Shown here: positions 34,160 to 42,695 of the stretch, piece by piece
How positions within the stretch are numbered: position 1 is the stretch's first letter
Layout: each line of letters opens with the position of its first letter
Source: Haloferax prahovense DSM 18310
Lineage (GTDB): Archaea; Halobacteriota; Halobacteria; Halobacteriales; Haloferacaceae
DNA length: 64,000 nt
Assembly (NCBI RefSeq): GCF_000336815.1
Contig: NZ_AOLG01000056.1
Location: 62,525 to 126,524 of the forward strand
Reading direction: 5' to 3'
The notes under the pieces: model-generated
What the model was told of the DNA's origin: nothing
What the model saw: only the letters and a program-made list of their open reading frames with translations
Database searches by the model: none
Translations under genes and position numbers: made by a program

Positions 34160-35257
34160 TCAGGCGGAGTCCGTCAGTTGCGTCTGGCTCACCGGTACGC
34201 GCGCGCCGTCGCTACCAAAGAGGTGCATGTCGTCCACGTCGAACCCGAGCGTTATCTCGTCCCCGACGGTCGGTCGGAACTCGCTTTCGACCCGCGCGAC
34301 GACCTCGGACGAACCTCGGGCCGTCTGCAGATAGAGGAAGTTGTCCGAGCCGACCGGTTCGACGACGTCGACGACTGTCTCGACGTAGCCTCCCTCACGA
34401 TTCGGCGTGAGGTCTTCCGGTCGGACGCCCAACGTGTACTCACCAGAGGGAATGTCGACGCCCAGCGTGAACTCGAAGCTCGGCGACTCGAAGCGAACGC
34501 CACCGTCGTGGTCCGTCGCGGTCACCTCGAAGAAGTTCATCGAGGGCGACCCGATGAACCCGGCGACGAACTCGTTGTTGGGCTCGTCGTAGCACCGCTC
34601 CGGGGGGTCGACCTGCTGGAGTTTACCGTCGTTGAGGATGACGATACGGTCGGCCATCGTCATCGCCTCTGTCTGGTCGTGAGTGACGTATACCGTCGTG
34701 ACGCCGAGGTCCTCCTGAATCCGTTGAATCTCCGTCCGCATCTGCGTCCGGAGCTTGGCGTCCAAGTTCGAAAGCGGCTCGTCCATCAGGAACACGTCGG
34801 GGTCGCGCACGATGGCTCTCCCGAGTGCGACCCGCTGTTGTTGACCGCCCGAGAGCTGTTTCGGGAGGTCGTCTAACAGCTCCGAAATCTCCAGCATCTC
34901 GGCGGCGTCCTCGACGCGGTCCCGGACCTCACCGTCGCCCTCCCCGGCGAGACGTAGCCCGAAAGACATGTTCTCGCGGACGGTCATGTGGGGGTACAGC
35001 GCGTACGATTGGAACACCATCGCGATGTTCCGGTCCTGCGGCCGCACGTCGTTGACGACGTTCTCGCCGATGGCGATTTCACCTCCGGTGACGGTCTCAA
35101 GCCCCGCCACCATCCTGAGCGTCGTCGACTTCCCGCAGCCGGACGGCCCGACGACGACGACGAACTCCCCGTCGTCTACGGTGAGGTCCAACCCCTCGAC
35201 GGCGAGGATGTCCCCGTCGTACTCCTTACTCACGTTCGATAGTCTTACCTGGCTCAT
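34160..35257 (-). CDS. ABC sugar transporter ATPase (MalK/UgpC type)
   Basis: ATPase of 365 aa: Walker A GPSGCGKST near 36-44, signature LSGGQQQR near 133-140, Walker B FLMDEPLSNLDA near 155-166, His switch VTHD, then a C-terminal TOBE/OB regulatory region. First gene of the leftward transport operon (ATPase, creatininase, then SBP and permeases). A TATA-like ATTTATTATG lies at about 35286-35295 on this strand and a 6-4-6 palindrome at 35264-35279 sits between it and the ATG. Confidence 0.95.
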   Translation of the reverse strand: MSQVRLSNVSKEYDGDILAVEGLDLTVDDGEFVVVVGPSGCGKSTTLRMVAGLETVTGGEIAIGENVVNDVRPQDRNIAMVFQSYALYPHMTVRENMSFGLRLAGEGDGEVRDRVEDAAEMLEISELLDDLPKQLSGGQQQRVALGRAIVRDPDVFLMDEPLSNLDAKLRTQMRTEIQRIQEDLGVTTVYVTHDQTEAMTMADRIVILNDGKLQQVDPPERCYDEPNNEFVAGFIGSPSMNFFEVTATDHDGGVRFESPSFEFTLGVDIPSGEYTLGVRPEDLTPNREGGYVETVVDVVEPVGSDNFLYLQTARGSSEVVARVESEFRPTVGDEITLGFDVDDMHLFGSDGARVPVSQTQLTDSA

Positions 35258-35263
35258 GTCGAC

Positions 35264-35279
35264 TGAGGACTACTCCTCA
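35264..35279. promoter_or_regulatory. Putative operator of the ABC importer operon
   Basis: TGAGGA-CTAC-TCCTCA, a perfect 6-bp inverted repeat with a 4-nt centre, 7-22 bp before the ATPase ATG (35257, minus strand) and just downstream of the TATA-like box. Binding there would block a leaderless start. The divergent IclR gene at 35762 is the obvious candidate regulator. Confidence 0.45.
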
Positions 35280-35761
35280 ATCCCGCATAATAAATGTTGG
35301 TAATGGAGGCGAACGCCGAGCTCCCAACCGTGTTGAATCGCATTCGGCGCCGCTGCGACCTTCTCGACACCCCAGTCGGCAGGTGAAGCGCCTGTCCAGT
35401 CGTCGGTTCTCGCCTCCCCTCGCGTCTAACCGAGTGACTCGGCGGCGGTCCCCCGCGATGTCACCACTGCCGACGCCCGTATTCAACACGGTCGAAAGTG
35501 CAGAACCTCGACGTACGCCTACACTACCGTTGACATTCGTCGAACACGCCTTCTCAACCGGTATTTCGGCCTGTTCACCGGACGCGGCTTCGCTCCCGAA
35601 TTTGACGTGTTCGGAAAATACGTGTCGATATGAGGTAAAAATAGCGTGCCACTCGCTGTACTTTTTTCTGTGGTAAATACTCGAGGTTTTCTTTCCGAGA
35701 GAGTTGAATTCCAGTTGAACAGGGGGAAACTACTTTCACCGAGTGCGGGAAAGACCGTACC
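35280..35761. other. Intergenic region between the ABC operon and iclR
   Basis: About 480 bp without a supported gene. It holds a 12-bp perfect inverted repeat ACCGTGTTGAAT / ATTCAACACGGT at 35327-35338 and 35481-35492, 142 bp apart, and AT-rich sequence at 35620-35740 before the iclR start. A GGAAA-CTAC-TTTC-like half palindrome near 35727-35738 resembles the centre of the operator at 35264. Confidence 0.4.
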
Positions 35762-36544
35762 ATGTCCGATGGCAACGTCAAAACAATACGCGCGGTCGAA
35801 ACGACGTTCGAGATTCTCGACGCTCTCAGCGGCGTCGAACCGGCCGGCCTCTCGGAACTCGCGTCGACGGTCGACATCCCGGCAAGCACGATTTACGTCC
35901 ACCTCAACACGCTCGTCGAGCGGGGTTTCGTCGTCAAAGACGCCGGAGAGTACCGCCGCTCGTTTCGCTTTCTCGAGGTCGGCGGAGACATCCGGCAGCG
36001 GGTCGACATCGCTCGACTGCTCAGGAATAAGGTCGAAGAGCTCAGCCGAGTGACGGGCGAGATAGTCGGCGCCGCGGTCGAAGAAAACGGGAAACGGGTC
36101 ATTCTGTATCGAAGCACCGGGGAGAAGGCCGCGGCGGACGAGATTCCGATCGGGAATCGCACAGAGATGCATTGGACCTCGCTCGGAAAGGCGATCTTAG
36201 CGTACCTTCCCGAGGCTCGCCGGGCGGAAATCGTCGAGCGACACGGCCTCCCGTCGGGGACGAACAGGACCGTTAGCTCGCTGGCGGAACTCGAAGACTC
36301 GCTCGCGCGGGTCCGTAAACGGGGCTACGCCATCGACGACGAGGAACACCTCCGCGGTATTCGAGGTATCGCCGTTCCGCTTCTCGATAAGAACGGAGAG
36401 GTCAAGGCGTCTATCGGCGTGACCGGGCCCAGAGACCGGTTCACACCGGCCTACATGGCGGAGCTACTGAACGTACTGCAGTACAGCAAAAACGAACTCG
36501 AAGTGCGTAACCAGTACTCCGAGTACACGACCATAGACGGGTGA
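35762..36544 (+). CDS. IclR family transcriptional regulator
   Basis: Regulator of 260 aa with a winged-helix N-terminus (LSELASTVDIPASTIYVHLN) and IclR effector domain (EMHWTSLGKAIL, GIRGIAVPLL, IGVTGPRDRF). Closely related to the product of 8630-9403, sharing the MHW-SLGKAIL and GIR-IAVPL blocks. Divergent from the ABC importer operon, so it probably controls it, sensing a sugar acid or its KDG-type breakdown product. Confidence 0.93.
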   Translation: MSDGNVKTIRAVETTFEILDALSGVEPAGLSELASTVDIPASTIYVHLNTLVERGFVVKDAGEYRRSFRFLEVGGDIRQRVDIARLLRNKVEELSRVTGEIVGAAVEENGKRVILYRSTGEKAAADEIPIGNRTEMHWTSLGKAILAYLPEARRAEIVERHGLPSGTNRTVSSLAELEDSLARVRKRGYAIDDEEHLRGIRGIAVPLLDKNGEVKASIGVTGPRDRFTPAYMAELLNVLQYSKNELEVRNQYSEYTTIDG

Positions 36545-37022
36545 TTACCGGCGCTCGTTGTAGCTCTAGAATTACGATACTACGTCTGTAATTCCTTGCG
36601 ACGCAATGCTACGGATATCGCTCGTCTCGGGTTTTCATCGGCTTTCCGAGCGAGCGAACCGGTAAAACGACTATACTCGATATAGTCACTTGCACAATTA
36701 GTATTGTAAATACTGTGAATAGATGTTCGGAAGTAACCACCTCCGTGTCGCTGGCGGATCAACTGTCTAGTGGACGGTTTGGTACATGGCTAGTCTCACA
36801 CTCCGGTGCTCTCCGTGCTAGTCTGGCGCTTAAAAATCAGACAAAACCATATATCATCACATATATGACCATAAATTACAACTCGTAATTTCTGTACGAC
36901 TCACGAGAGTTCCCTCGTCAGCATGGCTTGCCAACTTTTGAGTACACATAGATAATGAATAGGGCAGTTATTATTGTATTAATCATGCAATACAACTGGC
37001 TCAGAAATAGCTGCGAACTCAC
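36545..37022. other. AT-rich intergenic region
   Basis: About 480 bp with no gene. At 36770-36782 the string AACTGTCTAGTGG resembles the IS6-type terminus seen at 23588 and 41738, perhaps a lone remnant. The rest is AT-rich (36680-36990). Confidence 0.35.
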
Positions 37023-37560
37023 TCACCAAACCGCTGACGGAGCGCACCGAGTTCCGTTCGCGTGTTCACGTTCGCCATCGAGGCTTCGAGCGAGAGGGAG
37101 TCGGGTACCGACGACGGGCCGACGCGGTCGACGGAGGTTCGATCTCACTGCTCGCGCCCCGTAGCATACGGCCGCCCCGGAGAGGACACTTGAACTGATA
37201 TAGCCGACCGCGAAGAGGCCGGCCGATGCCTCGGCGAAATCCTCGAACGTGAGCCAATTCTCCCACGACGGTTCCGCATGGGAGAACCCCTTGATCCCGT
37301 CAGCGGCGACTCTCGTCACGAGACGTGGGGAAGTCCATCGGCGGTAGAGCCTGCGGAGTACGCCCCACCCTCGCTGTTGGAGAGGTCTGGGCCGCCCCAG
37401 TACGCACCGGGCGTGCTACCGACCCACGAGGAGACGAGCGAGCCATCGAAGCCGAACTGCCCGATATACGCGTTGTTGTTGCGTGACCGACGTGCGCTCT
37501 GTATTCAGCACGAAGTCGGCAAACTATCAGCTGCTGAGGATTTCAACAGAGCCTCCACAA
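37023..37560 (-). pseudogene. Remnant of a secreted or surface protein gene
   Basis: On the minus strand, a frame upstream of 37320 reads AYIGQFGFDGSLVSSWVG and GGAYSAGSTADGLPHVS before a stop. After a frame change it continues as AADGIKGFSHAEPSWENWL and VGYISSSVLSGAAV to about 37150, then turns arginine-rich. The Gly/Ser/Tyr-rich composition fits an exported protein. No start or full domain is visible. I cannot name the family. Confidence 0.35.
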
Positions 37561-37589
37561 CCTAAGTGAGGAACAACAAACCACCGGTC

Positions 37590-40500
37590 TCACGGTGAAT
37601 CGGAATCCTGTTTCGACCGGTACCTAGCTCGTCGAACGACGAATGTGCCAACCAACATCGCGATTACTGTAAGTACAACGCCGAATCCCGGTGAATCACT
37701 AGCCGTCGTGGCTGGCTCGTCAGTTGTGTCTATCGTGTCCGTTATGTTCGATTCGGTTGTCGTGGCTGGCTCGTCAGTTGTGATTGTCGCGTCGGTCGTG
37801 TTTGCAACTGGAGCCGCTCCGATTACGAACGTCGACAGTCCTGGCGATGTGGCTTCCAACGTATACTGCGCATCAGTCTCCTCGACGATAGTGGTCGGCA
37901 ACCGGTTCCACTGAGTCGTCTCGTCGCGGTAAAGCGCGACAGAGTCGAGATCGAGGTCCGACTCGGCGAGCCGTGACTTGCGGAGACTAACGGTGAATGT
38001 CAAGTTTTCGACATTCTCGTCGGCAATCGTGTGGTCAACGGTGATCGTCCCCACCGACTGCGCTCCTGTCCCAGCGGTAAACGACGGCTCGGTTTCGTCG
38101 CTTCCGGCGTCGCCGGTCGTGATGTCGAGTTCGAAATCCGAGCTGTCGTCGATGTTCATCCGCAGGCCGGTGAGCGATAGGTCGCGTTCGGCATCATCAG
38201 AACTGGTGTCGCCGAGTCGGATCTCGACCGGCTCGCCAGTCGAGGGGTCCGAGACGTCGACGCGCCACGTACCCTTCCCTTCGTCTCCGGCGGTTACGCG
38301 AACTTCGGGATCATTACTGGACGACGAGGACGACGAAGACGACCCCGAGCGACGGGGTGCGGGTTCGTCGACGCCGATAATCGTTACCGTGATGACCCCA
38401 CGTGCAGTGTCACCGTCGACATCCGAAACGGTGTAGGTGAAGTTGTCTGTCGTATTCTCCCTATCGTCAAGGGACTCGAACTGCCCGTTCGGATCGTACG
38501 TCCAGCTTCCGTTCCCGTAGACGGTGAGGTTCGCCCCCGAGCCGAGCGTGAGGACTATCCCGTCGCTGAACATCGTGCCGTTGACCGCCGTCAGTGAGTC
38601 GCCAGCGTTGGTAGCGGTCCCTAGTTCTAGGAGGTCGACGCTCTCGCCGTCGGCGATCGAAAGCACGGTGTCCTCGCGAGTCGTTTGTGAGCTGTTGTCG
38701 GGTGCGAGCCGGGGTTCGGCAGCATCGATCACGGTAACGGTGAGTGTCTCGGTAGTGTTGATACCGAACTCATCAACCGCCTGCACGTCGACCACGTACT
38801 CGTTGTCTCCGTCGGCATCGGTCGCGTTCTCGAAGTCCGGTGCGCTGTCGAACGAGAGGGTGCCGGTGGTGGCGTTGGTGCTGAACGCTGATCGATCCAC
38901 CCCACCGACAAGCGAGTAGGTGATGTCGGTATCGTTGCCGTTTCCGTCGGTGGCGTTCACGTCGGCTGCAATGACGGTGTTTTCGGCGACGGTCCAGTTC
39001 TCACTGGAGGCGAACGACGGCCCCGTGTTGTCGACGGCGAACGACTCACCGTCCGTATAGCTCCCGTCGGTACTCCCGGCTGCACCGGATTCGACCAGCG
39101 CGTTACCGTCGGCGTCCGTAATACTGTCGTCGTCGACGAGGTCGACTCGGAGGTCGCCCGTGCCCGAGACGGTATCGACGGTGACGATGTATCGGCTGTC
39201 AGCACCGGTAACCGAGATGTCGTCGTCCCCGTTGGCTGTTGTCGCAGTGCCAGTCGTTGCAAGCGTGAAATCGTCGGCGTCGACGCCGGTAACCGGCTCC
39301 GAGAACGTCACGGTGAGGTTCACGCGTTCGGCGGTGGTTGCCTGAACGTCTGGGTCGTCCCGGCTGATGGACTCGACGACTGGCTTTGCGATACCCTGGG
39401 CTCGAAGCTGCGCCGTCCGGTCGATGCCCCGCAGTATCGGATAGCCGTCCATCGCCGCGTCCGTATCCTCGCGTTCGACCATCTCCCACGTGTTGGTGAA
39501 GTCGAGGCCGGTCATGTTCGTCTCCGCACTCGTCCCCTGCATCTCGGGAGCGGGGGCGGTATCGGCCGTCGCTCCGAAGCCGCTGACGTCGGTGAAGGTT
39601 ATCGGGTCCCACCCATCCCCCGTACTCACACTCTCCTCGTTCGTCGTTCCCACGTCCCAGTAGGCCTGCTCCACGGTAGTCGGGTCAACAGTGGAGCCAC
39701 CGACGAGGCCACCGATCCCCTGTGTCTCGTCGTCGACACTGAGGGCTCCAGTGGCGTACGAACGCCGAACCGTCCCTCCGGGGTCCGCCTGGAACGACCC
39801 GAGTACCCCACCGGCGTACCAGCTCGCAGTAACCGTGCCAGTGGCGTAGGAATCCGCTATCGTTCCCGTGGAGACGCCGACCAGCCCGCCAGCGGACGTG
39901 CTGCCCCCTCCTCCGTCGACGGCTCTTGCAGCGAAGGAGCGATTGACCGTCCCCTGGTTAAAACCGACCAGTCCGCCAAACCAATCGCTTCCACGAGTCG
40001 GTTCTCCAATCGCGTAGGAGCGACGAACCGCCCCATCGTTACGGCCGACCAGGCCGCCGACCCGCTCGGTCCCGGTAACCTCACCAGTGGCGTGAGAGTC
40101 CTCGACGGTCCCATCGTTATACCCGGCGAGCTGTCCGGTCCTTCTCGCGCCGGTGACGGATCCGCCCTCGAGGCCAACCGCCCTGATCGTTCCCACCGGA
40201 TCGACCTCACTGAACAGACCAACAGAGTATGTCCCCGCTCGGTTGATGGTCAGTCCCGAAATCGTGTGGTTGTCACCGTCGAAGGTGCCCGTGAACTCGT
40301 TGCGTTTGTCACCGATCGGGTCGAATCCATTGCTGCCGTCCCATGTGGATGTCTCGGTCGCGTTGATATCTCGGATCAGGACGTAGTTGTTCCCGAGTCC
40401 CTTGTCCTCGATACACTGGAGTTTGTCCAGCGTGTCGACCTCGTAGTACGTTTGCCCCGAAATGGTCTGATTCGTCCACGAAATAGCGCTACACTGCGAG

Positions 40501-40613
40501 GCGTCCGGCATATCGGCGGCTGCCACCCCCGCGAAGACGGTGACACCGACACCCAACGAAACAACGAGGAGTGTTATGCCCACGAGTACGCGGCGACCGC
40601 CCGTCGTGCCCAT
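37590..40613 (-). CDS. Cell-surface adhesin with GLUG repeats and PGF-CTERM anchor
   Basis: Exported protein of 1007 aa. A signal peptide (VLVGITLLVVSLGVGVTVFAG) is followed by GLUG-type repeats (VGGLVGRNDG, GGLVGFNQGTV, AGGLVGVSTGTI) at about residues 130-320. A Big/Ig-like domain (VNLTVTFSEPVTGVDADDF) and cadherin-like and VCBS-like repeats (WTYDPNGQF, FTYTVSDVDGD) to about 750 come next. A serine run, a PGF-pre-PGF domain (780-930), a Thr-rich spacer and the PGF-CTERM signal SPGFGVVLTVIAML plus basic tail complete the protein. It should be processed by archaeosortase A and lipid-anchored. Strongly acidic, as expected for a halophile. Confidence 0.9.
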   Translation of the reverse strand: MGTTGGRRVLVGITLLVVSLGVGVTVFAGVAAADMPDASQCSAISWTNQTISGQTYYEVDTLDKLQCIEDKGLGNNYVLIRDINATETSTWDGSNGFDPIGDKRNEFTGTFDGDNHTISGLTINRAGTYSVGLFSEVDPVGTIRAVGLEGGSVTGARRTGQLAGYNDGTVEDSHATGEVTGTERVGGLVGRNDGAVRRSYAIGEPTRGSDWFGGLVGFNQGTVNRSFAARAVDGGGGSTSAGGLVGVSTGTIADSYATGTVTASWYAGGVLGSFQADPGGTVRRSYATGALSVDDETQGIGGLVGGSTVDPTTVEQAYWDVGTTNEESVSTGDGWDPITFTDVSGFGATADTAPAPEMQGTSAETNMTGLDFTNTWEMVEREDTDAAMDGYPILRGIDRTAQLRAQGIAKPVVESISRDDPDVQATTAERVNLTVTFSEPVTGVDADDFTLATTGTATTANGDDDISVTGADSRYIVTVDTVSGTGDLRVDLVDDDSITDADGNALVESGAAGSTDGSYTDGESFAVDNTGPSFASSENWTVAENTVIAADVNATDGNGNDTDITYSLVGGVDRSAFSTNATTGTLSFDSAPDFENATDADGDNEYVVDVQAVDEFGINTTETLTVTVIDAAEPRLAPDNSSQTTREDTVLSIADGESVDLLELGTATNAGDSLTAVNGTMFSDGIVLTLGSGANLTVYGNGSWTYDPNGQFESLDDRENTTDNFTYTVSDVDGDTARGVITVTIIGVDEPAPRRSGSSSSSSSSSNDPEVRVTAGDEGKGTWRVDVSDPSTGEPVEIRLGDTSSDDAERDLSLTGLRMNIDDSSDFELDITTGDAGSDETEPSFTAGTGAQSVGTITVDHTIADENVENLTFTVSLRKSRLAESDLDLDSVALYRDETTQWNRLPTTIVEETDAQYTLEATSPGLSTFVIGAAPVANTTDATITTDEPATTTESNITDTIDTTDEPATTASDSPGFGVVLTVIAMLVGTFVVRRARYRSKQDSDSP

Positions 40614-40879
40614 CAGACACTCACTCCGTCCAACCTTCGGCTGCGTCGACTGCGGTCGACGGCCGCCCGTACCGCGGTTTTATTCATATATTCAGTACGA
40701 ATTCAACCGCAAGTATAGTCATTGACTGAGACGGTGTTTCACGGCATGAGACATCTGTCATTCAGACAATTAGAACCGCAACCACAGCCGCGTGGCGGTG
40801 ACACCGACACTCCGGCCACACGGCGTGATACACTTGGAGGAGACGAAATACGTATCATTCATAGCCACATGATAGTCGT

Positions 40880-41641
40880 ATGAATCGCTACAGTCGTGAT
40901 CCCGCCCGACTGTTGAACCACCACCCACTGTTGGCTGCGACCCGCAACCGGCCGCTCGACCGGTCGGCGCTGGAGATTGAACTCGACGTGTCCAGAGCGA
41001 CCGTCTATCGCCAGACCGCCGCGCTGGTCGACGAGGGACTGCTCGAACGGACCAACCGGGGGTACCGGACGACCGGCGCGGGAGCGGCCGTTCTCGACGC
41101 TGCCGACCGCTTCGAGCGCTCGCTGGCGGCGGCCGGCAGGCTGAAGCCACTGCTCGAACACCTCTCGCCGCCTGCCCTCACCGAAAACCTCCACCTCTTC
41201 GCTGATGCGACGGTGATGGCAGTCGACTCCGAGTCACCCTACGCCATTGAGCAACACCTCGAATCCGTCATCAGCGACGTCGACGAGCGAATCTACGGGG
41301 CTGCAACGAGTTTCGGCTCGCCGGTGACGCTCGCTCGGACCGTCGACCGCGTTGAGGGAGGCGTCGACTTCGAGTGGGCCCTCCCGCAGGCGGTCCTGGA
41401 ACGCCTCGAACGCCAACACGGCGAGTTGCATGAAACAGTACGAAGCCACGAGAACGCTGCCGTCTATGTCACCGAGGACGTGATCGACCTCTCGTTGTAC
41501 GACGACACGCTCGTGCTCACAGGGTTCGACACCGACCGAGGGACACTGGCGGCCGTCGCCATGACCGACAGTTCTGCAGCGGTCAACTGGGCTTTCGACG
41601 TCTTCGAGGCCCACCGCGAGCGCGGCGAGCGACTAACCTAA
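40880..41641 (+). CDS. Winged-helix regulator with FilR1-type domain
   Basis: Protein of 253 aa. An N-terminal HTH (RSALEIELDVSRATVYRQTAAL, about residues 28-50, quoted here with its first residue approximate) with a wing (GLLERTNRGYRTT) precedes a C-terminal domain resembling the methanogenesis regulator FilR1 middle domain (DUF1724), with DDTLVLTGFDTDRGTLAAVA. Common in haloarchaea as orphan regulators. Target genes unknown; it is divergent from the adhesin gene at 37590-40613 with 266 bp between, so it could control it. Confidence 0.82.
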   Translation: MNRYSRDPARLLNHHPLLAATRNRPLDRSALEIELDVSRATVYRQTAALVDEGLLERTNRGYRTTGAGAAVLDAADRFERSLAAAGRLKPLLEHLSPPALTENLHLFADATVMAVDSESPYAIEQHLESVISDVDERIYGAATSFGSPVTLARTVDRVEGGVDFEWALPQAVLERLERQHGELHETVRSHENAAVYVTEDVIDLSLYDDTLVLTGFDTDRGTLAAVAMTDSSAAVNWAFDVFEAHRERGERLT

Positions 41642-41737
41642 GCGGGCCACGGCGATGCTACCACCGAAACCCACCGGGGAATACCCTTCTCGCTCCGTGT
41701 TGGGTGATTTTGAGTCGCTGATTTTCATTACTCACGA

Positions 41738-41845
41738 GGTACTGTCTAGTTAAGCCAGTTTAAGCAACGAGCGGGTCGTTGAGTGAGTTGGTCAAGATGC
41801 TCGAAGACCTGCTCGCTTCTCAAACTGGCTTAATTAGACAGTACC
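41738..41845. mobile_element. 108-bp MITE with IS6-type terminal inverted repeats
   Basis: The ends form a 24-bp inverted repeat with one mismatch: the left starts GGTACTGTCTAGTTAAGCCA and the right, read inverted, starts GGTACTGTCTAATTAAGCCA. The interior of about 60 bp has no transposase. Flanks show no clear target duplication. It matches the termini of the decayed elements at 23588 and 55125-55140, so it is a deletion derivative of that IS type. Confidence 0.75.
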
Positions 41846-42069
41846 AATCTGCGAGGCACGGACCGATTCCGGCCTCAGACACCTACTGACCTCCACATCC
41901 AATATAAACCCACACATTACTAACCGGTGGTGGTCACCTCGACCACCGCTTCCGGCGAAAGCCTCAGTGACGGCAGGATTGACGGAGAACGTGAATGTGT
42001 CTTCAGGAGATCAGCCTACAGTTTGGAGAGAAACCTCGTCCGCACCCGTTCGGGCCGATAAAGAGCTAT

Positions 42070-42207
42070 TCACTCACGAGAGAGTTCTTCGTAGATCTCT
42101 TCGTGTTCGTCAAGGTCCTGCCGTCCAAGGAATCGGATCAGGTACCGTCGAGCCTCCTCCGGCGACATGTCCTCCGGAATATCGGGGACCTCACTTTCAG
42201 TGGCCAT
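42070..42207 (-). CDS. Small acidic protein (45 aa)
   Basis: ATG at 42207, TGA at 42070-42072. The peptide starts MATESEVPDIPEDMSPEEAR and ends EEIYEELSRE; it is acidic and helical. It begins 2 nt after the stop of the 73-aa frame at 42210-42431, so the two are probably co-translated. No family recognised. Codon use and acidic bias look like real haloarchaeal coding sequence. Confidence 0.5.
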   Translation of the reverse strand: MATESEVPDIPEDMSPEEARRYLIRFLGRQDLDEHEEIYEELSRE

Positions 42208-42209
42208 TC

Positions 42210-42431
42210 TTAGCTCTCACTTGGGGAGTCTCCGTCATAACCATTCGGTTCGTCTTCATTCTCTCCCTCGAAATCCTCTGGACTAACGTCGTTGGGAAGT
42301 ACATCGACATCTTCGATGCGGGAAAGCCAGAGCTCAATCGTCGCCGCATATTCGGGTGCAAGCGGCTCGGTATGTTCTCGAAGTTTTGATAAATAGGGTG
42401 AACAAGTTCGGAGTTTTTGGTCGTCTAGCAC
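42210..42431 (-). CDS. Small acidic protein (73 aa), possibly 5'-truncated
   Basis: GTG start at 42431, preceded in frame by a stop two codons upstream. The N-terminal half is helical (LRTCSPYLSKLREHTEPLAP, then EYAATIELWLSRIEDVDVLP); the C-terminus is very acidic (PEDFEGENEDEPNG). Tightly followed by the 45-aa gene. The immediate upstream sequence could be a degraded 5' part. No family recognised; a toxin-antitoxin or plasmid-derived pair is possible but unsupported. Confidence 0.45.
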   Translation of the reverse strand: MLDDQKLRTCSPYLSKLREHTEPLAPEYAATIELWLSRIEDVDVLPNDVSPEDFEGENEDEPNGYDGDSPSES

Positions 42432-42695
42432 GAATCAGAACTGTGGTCTCTTCGACCACTCGCGGATGTCGTCGATCCAACTGCGTTAGATTCGTTGTTC
42501 GACCCGCGGTACGATGGAACACCTCGGACGGGCGGACGCCTCTCGTTCGTTTATAATAATTGTTGTATCACGATCGACAATGGCGAGTATCTCACGCTCC
42601 AGTTGCTCGAGGACCGTTTCTGCGACGAACGCGATCAAGAACCTACCGACAGTTGCGTCCGCTGACGGAGTAGCCAATAGCCGCTCGTCGCGAGA

